Position numbers and translations under genes: made by a program. Below are positions 55,684-64,000 of a stretch of 64,000 bases of DNA, piece after piece. Position 1 is the stretch's first letter, and every line of letters begins with the position of its first letter. The stretch is from Plotosus lineatus. Its lineage: Eukaryota > Chordata > Actinopteri > Siluriformes > Plotosidae. The stretch lies in contig CM045729.1 of NCBI GenBank assembly GCA_024760905.1, positions 57,630,580 through 57,694,579 of the forward strand, in the 5' to 3' direction. The notes under the pieces were generated by a model. The model was not told where the DNA came from, did no database searches, and was given only the letters and a program-made list of their open reading frames with translations.

Positions 55684-56868
55684 TCATGCCACCTCATGAT
55701 TGAACTGATGGTGAGAAGCTTGTTCAGTTTTTGAGTCTCTTGAATGTGAAGGTCCCATGTTTGTCAGAGCTTTTAAAGTGCCACTGTCAAACTGATCATC
55801 CTGTCCACATTGATTCCTAGTCCTGGACGATTGGCTTTCTTTTATTTTTGGAAACATACCACATACATACTTTTTAAATTTCTTGTCCAGCAAGAAATAA
55901 ATGATGGGGTCTATGCTGCAGCGTAGAATTGCTACAGATAGGAGAACATTCTTAATCTCTACATGCATGGAAAATGGATGACATTCTTCATCTCCTTTCT
56001 GAGCATCTTGATGAACTGTTGCAATGAAAATAGCTTTATAAATGTGGTATGGCAGGAGACAAGTGACCAGCACAATCTGGATGACCAAAATGTTGCGACA
56101 CACTCTTGAATACACCCTCTCTCTGTCAGAGATAACACTGTTTGCTTTTGTTCTCTTGATGTGCCTGATTACTGTGATGTAGGAACTCAGTACCAGTACC
56201 AGGCAGAGGAAGAACACAGTGATTCCTACAATGGCAAATGTTTGCGAGCCAGAGCCACCAATTTCCACTGGTGCACTGTAACATGGCTCCTCACTGCTAT
56301 TGTGCACTCTGTCTGTTTCCATTGTAGCATAAACCACCACTGTTGGAATAATTGCTGTTATTACAAAGGCCCAAGTTCCAACACACATTGCCAGAGCAAA
56401 TGAAGGTTGCTGTAGTCTGTTAAAGAAAATACTGGGCAGAACTTTGATGCATCTACTTGGGCGATGGCCGTAGTTGTGGGAGATAAGCGTTGCAAATCGA
56501 CTTAGTGCCAGCCAAGTGAGAATAAGCATGCCACCTCCTATATTAGTGTGGAGAACTGGGGTCAGGACATTTATGGCTAATTGACACTTTAGACTTAACA
56601 CAGGCCAGTTGGTACTAAGAATGTAGTAGGCCGCATTGAAAGGTATGATGAGGCACAGTATCAGATTTGAAATCCCCAGGTTGATGAGGTAGATGTGAGT
56701 AGGGGTTTTAGTGGAAATCTTTGTGATGAATATCCAAAGAGACAGGGCATTGCCACACAAGCCTGTGAGAAACATGAAGCTGTCGAGAATGGGCAGGACC
56801 AGGTATGTAGCGAAGGTCTGACACAAGCAAAAGGAAGCATTGAACTGAGTACCCTGGCAACCAACCAT
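55684..56868 (-). CDS. gpr82: GPR82, orphan class A G protein-coupled receptor
   Basis: An intact single coding exon of 394 residues in the P2Y12/GPR34-like branch; plasma membrane, endogenous ligand unknown. Rough layout: N-glycosylation site NAS (10-12); TM1 23-45 with GN; TM2 59-82; Cys95 pairing with Cys196 in loop 2; TM3 96-122 ending SRF (123-125) instead of DRY; TM4 158-181; TM5 208-232; TM6 260-282 with CLLPYHIYK; TM7 with DPIIYFLLDKKFKK (320 on). The segment KISTKTPTHIYL after TM1 and the TM7 end closely resemble mammalian GPR82. The mammalian gene also has S-R-Y in place of DRY. Start chosen at the ATG at 56868: the frame stays open for 18 more codons to a GTG, but a good splice acceptor (ttttttacccacag, AG at 56900-56899) lies there, suggesting a non-coding upstream exon. 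The mammalian protein is about 60 residues shorter, mostly at the C-terminus. Confidence 0.9.
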   Translation of the reverse strand: MVGCQGTQFNASFCLCQTFATYLVLPILDSFMFLTGLCGNALSLWIFITKISTKTPTHIYLINLGISNLILCLIIPFNAAYYILSTNWPVLSLKCQLAINVLTPVLHTNIGGGMLILTWLALSRFATLISHNYGHRPSRCIKVLPSIFFNRLQQPSFALAMCVGTWAFVITAIIPTVVVYATMETDRVHNSSEEPCYSAPVEIGGSGSQTFAIVGITVFFLCLVLVLSSYITVIRHIKRTKANSVISDRERVYSRVCRNILVIQIVLVTCLLPYHIYKAIFIATVHQDAQKGDEECHPFSMHVEIKNVLLSVAILRCSIDPIIYFLLDKKFKKYVCGMFPKIKESQSSRTRNQCGQDDQFDSGTLKALTNMGPSHSRDSKTEQASHHQFNHEVA

Positions 56869-56898
56869 TTGGACCACAACAGGAAGTATTCGCTCGTG

Positions 56899-56915
56899 CT
56901 GTGGGTAAAAAATAG
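56899..56915 (-). promoter_or_regulatory. predicted splice acceptor before the GPR82 coding exon
   Basis: The minus strand reads tattttttacccacag|CACGAG, with the coding ATG 30 bases into the exon. GPR82 in mammals has an untranslated 5' exon, which fits. The upstream exon itself was not located. Confidence 0.5.
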
Positions 56916-56949
56916 CGAACACTTGTCAGGCTGCATGCTACAGTAATAT

Positions 56950-57975
56950 TATCATTAATATTATTAAGTTTTTTATTTATTTTTAGAGACTACGGGATGT
57001 TCATTTTAACCATTTTTTTAAATTCACAACAGATAAGATATAAGCAAGGTTATAAGCAAGCTCCTGTGAGAGCATGCATTGTGGTGTTTTCCAATTAATA
57101 TCAAAATACAACTGACCATTTTTAGTCACTGTGGTAACAGTGCTCTTGAAATTGTATGAGAACAAATTCGATATCCAACCGAAAAGCAACTGCTTAGAGA
57201 TTTTAGGATTGGAGCAAGTTGATGTTTGCCCATGTAGTTTGACCTGTTTTTTTGCCCCTTTACATTGCACACTAAAGTGCTTATTTTCAAACATATTTGC
57301 ACAACAATTTTTTTTTTTTTTTCTGATGAATTACTAAGATAAATACATATTTTACAGATTCTGTATATTGGGGTGTGGTTATTAGAAGACTGCAAAAAGA
57401 ACTTTAGTTACTTGAAAGTTTGTATGTACAATCATATTCAAGCATTTACAAACAATCACATGAACATGGCGTAGATGATTGCACGTGTTATAAATATATT
57501 TTAGATTTTCTGAGAGCAGTGGAGTTCATAATTTTACATGAATAATGTGTTACCAAAACATGTATCCTGCATACTTAACATTTGCATGGTTTAAGATTGG
57601 GATTACATGTATCTTCATTTAACATGCCTCTGGCCATTGTAACGAATATTTTCTCCTCAATAGTTTTTCTTTGTCCATGAGGTCTGCTGCAAATTTCAGT
57701 CTATATTAAAGGTATCTGTTTTGGAGCTTCTTCTTTTTTTTTTTTTTTTTTTTAAAGACAGAAGTCTTTCAGTCTATGGTGGAGGAAACCATCACTGAAG
57801 TCAGTAACACTCGTAATCCATCCATTCATAGCATCCCTGTGCCTTGATGGTTTCTGGATTGTTAGTGACCATCCAGAGCAGTTTTCTCTCAGCTGAGGGT
57901 GGCAGTTTGAGTCATTTCTTGACCTTTGCAAAGTAGCTACACCTCTCAATAACTTGTTCAGTATATTTGTTTGAA
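56950..57975. other. intronic sequence, no gene seen
   Basis: This region upstream of GPR82 could hold its promoter and first exon, but no TATA, CpG-rich block or donor could be singled out. A T run lies at 57730-57752. Confidence 0.4.
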
Positions 57976-58316
57976 CTTCTTCTTTTCCTTTCAGCTTTTT
58001 TCGGGGGTCGCCACAGCGAATCATCTGATTCGCATGTTTGATTTGGCATATGTTTTTATGTCGGATGCCCTTCCTGACACAGCCCTTTATCAAGGGGCAG
58101 AAACACGCTAATGGCTGTGCGGCTAATCTTTACGAAATTCAGCAATGGTTCTTTTACATGAACCTCTCACCATAGACAGTGAGAGACTCGACCAACCTTT
58201 GATAACCCAGCTGGCTGCACTGGGGGGACAGTGACAACCTTGTGGAGAATGGGACTGGAAACCCCAACCTTAGGATCAGCGATCCAGTGCTCTTTACCAC
58301 AAGGCCACCACTGCCC
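57976..58316 (-). repeat. tRNA-derived SINE with RTE-type tail (full copy)
   Basis: The minus strand runs from gggcagtggtggccttgtgg at 58316, through the body, to the tail gaatcagatgattcgctgtggcgacccccg...gctgaaaggaaaagaagaag at 57976. The tail ends in an AAGAAG repeat like the LINE copies. Confidence 0.85.
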
Positions 58317-58319
58317 TGG

Positions 58320-60440
58320 GATATTTGTTTAAACTGATTATCTTAAAATCTGCGGTTGTTTAAGAATGGCTTCAAGAGACACTCATGACTTGTGTAAATC
58401 CGCGATCCATCTTCCTCAGATCTACATTGAGCTCCTGGGACTTTAGCATTGTACTTTGTTTCTCATGCCAGTGAGTTCTATGCGTACAGACAGCTTTTCA
58501 CAGAGCTGAAATCTATAGTGAATTATGATCTTTAACAGAGAGTAAAGACGCCTTAGCCATGGCAAGTTAAAAGACATTCTGGAATTTTAATCATCACTGA
58601 AGTAATCTAATCTAAATGGCTACCTAAATATATTTGACCTTTTTATGTATAATTGTAAAAATCCAAAATAAATTAAAACATATCAATCATACTCTGAATT
58701 CATCTCCCCTCCCCCCAAAAAGTATTTGTTTTGCTCTGGATCTGTAAAAGAAAAGTACTTTTCAAACAAACCTCTGATAGCCTGATATTGCAAAGGTATT
58801 CATGTCTGCCATAAGTACATGTAAACTGTCTATTTTGATAAACTACATTCTGGAATTAAGCTGAAGGTTAAGTGAATATTTTATCAGAAGCAATTATCTC
58901 GTGCTATCACTTTTTTGTCACTATTATTATTGTTTTTTGTTTTTTTTTAAGTATCCACTTACCGTGATAGAAATATCTGCCAGTGTTTGTTGTACGTGTC
59001 AACAATGTTAGTCTCTTCAGGAAGTTATTTTGTGATATTCACTGCTCTTTTTCTGTAAAGAAGCCTTGTAAATACAGTAGAAGTATCAAATAAAGAACCA
59101 GTTTGGGACTGAGTTTGCTGACTTCATTTCCACAATAGCAGGGAAATGAATAGCAATGACTTACTCCTCCACCTTCACGGCTGAAATGGCCTCGATCAGA
59201 GAAGCAAATACAGAGCCCACTGCTCTGAGTGTGCGTGCAATCACCGTTTGTGTGCTCACTTTGGATGGGTTTTGTGCTGCCTCATTTCCCTTACCCGATT
59301 AATACAATATATAAAATACACGATTGCTATAAGAAAGCATACATATGATAATCATGATATTTTGTTGTAGTTTGTACTTTGATGACTTGCTAACCTTGCC
59401 TTATCTGCTTATAATGCCTGTTGAATAAAGAAGAGTACATGCAGTCTGTGTCGAAGACCCAGCTAGCTGAGACTGCTTGCTCATGGTTTGATCCCATTGT
59501 AGAAGAGCTGCATACCATAATAAAATGGACATAAGCCTAATTGAGCTTGTAATCAAATATTGGTTAGACTGTCCATGATGCTCTTGTGCTTTCTCATCTT
59601 CATTAAAACAGAAAACATTGCTTACACACACTGTACAGGTGACACCGGATTACATAGGTTTTAAATGCTTAAATGAATAATATATTTATTACAAATAATT
59701 GTATAAAGAAAAATAACTTGATGAATGAATCAGCATGTATTTTTTCCAATAACAGAACTGAAATCGGTGCAGTGAAGAGCGTATCAAGGCTTATTTTTAA
59801 ACTTTGCAGCTGGACTTTGTTTTGTGATGAGGCTGATCTCCGGGTTCTTTATTTATAGCTGTATTTATATGTGTACTGCCTGATCAGGAAAGCTCCAAGT
59901 TCGTCAGTTTGCTGGAATTTGTCTCCCTGCATCTCTGAGTGTTTGCTTGTGACAATGTCACTTCTCCACTATGTATGTCAATCAACACTTTCATAATTTC
60001 CCTTTGTGACGCGGGATGTTTTAATCTGACTTATGCCAAATGCAGAAGTTTTGCCTGTACTGTTAAACAGTGAGAGATTTGTTGTGTGGTCATGTGAGTA
60101 AAGCTAAATGGCATGACGGAACCATAGCATTCTGCGCACTTTCAATCAACTTTGTACAGTAACGTAACTCTAAAACTTAAACACCAACATCCCTCAGCGA
60201 GTCCAGCAAGATTACAGAAGTATCAGTCATCTACAGCACTGTAAGATGTGATGGGCAAAAACAAGACATACATTTAATATATGCAAATCGGCTACGACAA
60301 TAGATCGCATTGAATATCCTTGATATTGTTAACCAAATAAAGCGATTATCTTCATTCTGACTACTTTTATTTAAATAATTATATACACTACCTTGTAAAA
60401 GTGACCCTGAACTCTTTACGTATTTTGTTACATTACAACC
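58320..60440. other. intronic sequence, no gene seen
   Basis: 2.1 kb of AT-rich sequence. No repeat family or coding frame was recognised. Confidence 0.4.
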
Positions 60441-60443
60441 TCA

Positions 60444-63050
60444 TCGTGAAGGAGGGGATGGTCAGGAATGTTCTAGAAGTGAAAAGAGTGTCCGACAGAG
60501 TGATGAGTCTCAAGTTAGAAATTGAAGGTGTGATGTTCAATGTTGTTAGTGCTTATGCCCCACAGGCAGGATGTGAGCTAGAAGAAAAGGAGAGATTCTG
60601 GAGTGAGTTAGATGAAGTGATGCAGAGTACCCCCCAGAGGTGAAAGAGTGGTCATTGGTGCAGACGTCAACGGACATGTTGGTGCGGGCAACAGAGGGGG
60701 CGAGGAAGTGAAGGGCAGGTTTGGTATCCAGGACAGGAACACAGAAGGACAGATGTTGATAGATTTTGCAAAAAGGAAGGAAATGGCTGTGGTGAATACT
60801 TTCTTCCAGAAGAGAGAGGAGCATAGGGTGACTTATAAAAGCGGAAGTAGGAGCACATAGGTAGACTACATCTTGTGTAGGCGATGTAATTTGAGGGAAG
60901 TCAATGACTGCAAAGTAGTAGTGGGTGAGAGTGTTGTCAAACAGCATAGGATGGTGGTGTGCAGGATGACGCTGATGGTGAGAAAGGTGAAAAAGGCAAA
61001 GGCAGAGCAGAGGACAAAGTGGTGGAAGCTGAAAAAGGAAGAGTGTCGTGTTGTCTTTAAGGAGGAGTTGAAACAGGCTTTAGGTAGTCAGGAAGTGCTT
61101 CCTGATGACTGGACAACCACAGTCAATGTGATCAGGGAGACCAGTAGGAGAGTACTTGGTGTGTCCTCTAGATAAGGAGACTTGGTGGTGGAATGAGGAA
61201 GTGCAGGAGTGTGTACAAAGGAAGAGGTTAGATAAGAAGAAATGCGACATAGAGAGGACAGCAGTACAGGGACATGCAGCGTAAGGCGAAGATAGCAGTG
61301 TCAAAGGCCAAACAGAGGGCGTATGATGACTTGTATGCTAGGTTGGACAGTAAGGAAGGAGAAAATGATTTATACAGGTTGGCACAGCAGAGAAATAGAG
61401 ATGGGAAGGACATGCAGCAAGTTAGAGTGATTAAGGACAGAGAGGGAAATGTATTGACTGATGACAGAAGTGTGCTGGGAAGATGGAAAGAGTACTTTGA
61501 AGAGTTGATGAATGAGGAAAATGAGAGAGAGAGAGAAAGAGTAGAAGAGTCGACTGTTGAGGACCAGGAAGTAGCAAAGATGAGTAATGGTGAAGTGAGT
61601 AGGGCATTGAAGAGGATGCAGAGTGGAAAGGCAGTTGGTCCTGAGGATATACCGGTGGAGGTATGGAAGTGTCTAGGAGAGGTAGCAGTGGATTTTCTGA
61701 CAAGAACATTCAACAAGGTCTTAGAGAGTGAGAGGATCCCGGAGGAATGGAGGAGAAGTGTGCTTGTGCCCATTTTTAAGAACAAGGGAGATGTGCAGAG
61801 TTGTGACAACTACAGAGGGATAAAGTTGATGAGCCATACGATAAAGCTATGGGGGAAAATAGTGGAAGCTGGACTAATTGCAGAGGTCAGCATTTGTGAA
61901 CAACAGTTTGGTTTCATGCCAAGAAAGAGCGCCACAGCTGTAGTTTGCCTTGATGTTAATAGAGAAGTACAGAGAAGGTCAGAAGGAGCTGCATTGTGCC
62001 TTTGTGGATCTGGAGAAAGCATATGACAGGGTGCCGAGAGAAGAACTGTGGTATTGCAGGAGGAAGTCTGGAGTGGCAGAGAAGTATGGTAGAGTGGTGC
62101 AGGACATGTATGAGAGATGTAAGACAGTGGTGAGGTGTGCTGTCGGTGTGACAGAAGAGTTCAAGGTGGAGGTGGGACTGCATCAAGGGTCAGCTCTGAG
62201 CCCCTTCTTCTTTGCTATGGTGATGGACAGGCTGACAGGCAAGGTTAGACAAGAATCTCCATGGACTGTGATGTTTGCAGATGGCATTGTGATCTGTAGT
62301 GAGAGCAGAGAACAAATGCAGGAAAATCTAGAGAGGTGGAGGTGTGCCCTGGAAAGGAGAGGAATGAAAGTTAGCCTCAGTAAAACAGAATACATGTGTG
62401 TGAACGACAAGGACCCAAGAGGAACGGTGAGGTTACAGGGAGCAGAGATAATGAAGGTGGAGGATTTTTAAGTACTTAGGCTGAACAATCCAGAGCAATG
62501 GAGAGTGTGGAAAAGAGGTGAAGAAGCGTGTGCAGGCAGGTTGGAATGGTTGGAGAAAAGTATCTGGTGTGATGGTCGATAGGAAGGTATCGGCAAGAAT
62601 GAAAGGAAAAGTGTACAAGACGGTGATGAGGCCAGCGATGTTGTATGGTTTAGAAAGAGTGGCCCTGGGGAAAAGACAGGAGGCTGAGCTGGAGGTAGCA
62701 GAGATGAAAATGTTGAGGTTCTCTTTGGGAGTAACAACGATGGATGGAATCAGGAATGAGTACATCAGAGGGACAGCACATGTTAGAGGTTTTGGAGACA
62801 AAGTCAGAGAGGCTAGATTGAGATGATTTGGACATGTACAGAGGAGGGATAGTGAGTATATTGGTAATAGGATGCTGAAGTTGGAACTACCAGGCAGAAG
62901 ATGTAGAGGAAGACCAAAGAAAATATTTATGGATATGGTGAAGGAGGACATTAAGGTAGTTGGAGTAAGAGGATACAGAGGATCAGGTGAGATGGAGGCG
63001 GATGGTTTACTGTGGCGACCCCTGAAGGGAAAAGCCGAAAGGAAAAGATG
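60444..63050 (+). pseudogene. RTE-like LINE, nearly complete from mid-endonuclease to 3' end, inactive
   Basis: Order on the plus strand: endonuclease with LEIEGVMFNVVSAYAPQAG (60510-60570); after a frameshift, IGADVNGHVGAGNRGGEE (60654-60710); an in-frame stop near 60858; a linker; RT with GPEDIPVEVWKCLGEVAVDF, VLVPIFKNKGDVQSCDNYRG and FVDLEKAYDRV; motif B HQGSALSPFF; motif C FADG (second catalytic Asp changed to Gly at 62283-62285). Further frameshifts occur near 61950 and 62466 and a stop near 62826. The 3' end is gtggcgacccctgaagggaaaagccgaaaggaaaagatgatgat. No clear TSD was seen. Confidence 0.88.
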
Positions 63051-63069
63051 ATGATACATATATTTCCTA

Positions 63070-63632
63070 GTCCTTCTCAAAAAATTAGCATATTGTGAGA
63101 AAGTTCATTATTTTCTGTAATGTACTGATAAAAATTAAACTTTCATATATTTTGGATTCATTGCACACCAACTGAAATATTTCAAGTCTTTTATTGTTTT
63201 AATACTGATGATTTTGGCATACAGCTCATGAAAACCCAAAATCCCTATCTCAAAAAATTAGCATATTTCACCCGACCAATTAAAAAAAAAGTGTTTTTAA
63301 TACAAAAAAAGTCAACCTTCAAATAATTATGTTCAGTTATGCACGCAAATGCACCCTCTATTGAGTGCATAACTGAACATAATTATTTGAAGGTTGACTT
63401 TTTTGTATTAAACACTTTTTTTTTTTTTTTGTCGGATGAAATATGCTAATTTTTTGAGATAGGGATTTTGGGTTTTTATATACTTTTTGCCCAAATTATC
63501 AATATTAAAACAATAAAAGACCTGAAATATTTCAGTTGGTGTGCAGTGAATCTAAAATATATGAAAGTTTAATTTTTATCAGTCCATTACAGAAAATAAT
63601 GAACTTTATCACAATATGCAAATTTTTTGAGG

Positions 63633-63634
<2 letters not shown>
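63070..63634. mobile_element. 565 bp fold-back (long inverted repeat) element
   Basis: Almost the whole segment is one imperfect palindrome centred near 63355. The innermost arms (63311-63344 and 63365-63398) are exact inverted repeats of 34 bases separated by 20. The outer ends are tcctTCTCAAAAAATTAGC and its near complement ending at 63634. It resembles an internally deleted DNA transposon with long TIRs. It sits 20 bases beyond the LINE 3' end, and a TG microsatellite starts right after it. Confidence 0.85.

Positions 63635-63636
<2 letters not shown>

Positions 63637-63690
<54 letters not shown>
63637..63690. repeat. TG microsatellite
   Basis: About 27 TG units between the fold-back element and the MITE-like end at 63694. 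Confidence 0.97.
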
Positions 63691-63693
<3 letters not shown>

Positions 63694-64000
63694 GTCGGCC
63701 CCCGACTTACGAAACCCCCCTGGGTACGAAAATTCCAGGTTATGAAAAACATTTTTCTAAGTTTTCGTCCCCAGGATACGAAAACAACCCCCTCTTACGA
63801 AAAGAAATTCAGATGCGCCAATCAAAATTTCACACGATGTGCAAGTTGCTCTCTCATTGGCTGTCTTTCAACATCCCATTTTTTTTTAAAAACATAAAAT
63901 CGAAAAAACGTAAAACGGATGAACGTAAGTCGATTAGCGTCTGTACTGTTCATCAATATCTACCTCGCCTGTGATGAATAATTGTTAATTATTTTGGAAA
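63694..64000. mobile_element. left end of an 'acttacgaa' family element
   Basis: gtcggcccccgacttacgaa opens the segment, and it continues with repeated tacgaaa words (ctgggtacgaaaattcc, aggatacgaaaac, cttacgaaaag). It is related to 36514-36590. The element may run past the window edge. Confidence 0.5.

Larger units (their letters stand above)
49245..64000 (+). other. CASK intron 5 (start; runs past the window)
   Basis: It opens gtagcc. At least 14.7 kb long, it contains GPR82 on the opposite strand plus several mobile elements. No further CASK exon was recognised. Confidence 0.75.

Noticed and set aside
56869..56922. 18-codon N-terminal extension of GPR82
   Set aside because: It begins at GTG, not ATG, and crosses a likely splice acceptor; the ATG at 56868 gives an N-terminus of normal length.
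61228..61809. 193-codon minus-strand frame rich in Ser and Leu
   Set aside because: It lies antisense to the RT region of the LINE at 60444-63050; shadow of that element.
62433..63080. 215-codon minus-strand frame
   Set aside because: Antisense shadow of the LINE 3' part; same pattern as at 26325-27215.

Overview
The window is a piece of a vertebrate, almost certainly teleost fish, nuclear genome. It has long introns, canonical GT/AG exons, many dinucleotide microsatellites, and a dense mix of fish-type mobile elements: RTE-like LINEs, tRNA-derived SINEs, and Tc1, hAT and MITE DNA elements. A tRNA-headed SINE type near 29.7-30.2 kb resembles elements I associate with ostariophysan fishes (catfish, characins). 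That is an inference from memory, not a test. Only two protein-coding host genes can be supported.

(1) CASK on the + strand. Four consecutive exons encode the N-terminal half of its CaMK-like (pseudo)kinase domain: 10117-10229, 44149-44254, 47163-47240 and 49172-49244. Their phases join without a break and they cover residues equivalent to about 20-143 of the mammalian protein, up to the HRD-V-K catalytic-loop motif. The first exon (start codon) is not seen in the 10.1 kb to the left, and the exon after HRDVK is not seen in the 14.7 kb to the right. The window therefore lies entirely inside the gene. Intron 2 alone is 33.9 kb.

(2) GPR82 on the - strand (55684-56868). This is an intact single-exon class A orphan GPCR nested antisense in CASK intron 5, an arrangement also known in mammals.

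The rest is intron filled with mobile DNA. The left part (1-10 kb) holds SINEs, MITEs and a candidate solo LTR. Intron 2 (10.2-44.1 kb) holds a LINE that has lost its RT core, two RTE-like insertions with target-site duplications, a 2.4 kb Tc1-type element carrying two younger nested insertions, an hAT-type element with a nested SINE (both with clean duplications), a 1.5 kb TIR element, and a tandem repeat carrying nuclear-receptor-type direct repeats. Introns 3-5 hold a second decayed LINE, a TIR element framing an RTE LINE that lacks its 3' half, a Tc1 fragment just downstream of GPR82, a nearly complete but dead RTE LINE, and a 565 bp fold-back element at the right edge.

The most informative observations are these. 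CASK exon 2 has a TG repeat in place of a normal polypyrimidine tract at its acceptor. One SINE head is joined to two different LINE tails. The RTE-tailed SINE appears to contain both 5'-leader and 3'-end pieces of its partner LINE. A repeat in intron 2 brings DR1-type hormone-receptor motifs. I found no CRISPR array, no cellular RNA gene and no sign of bacterial or viral genes beyond old mobile elements.
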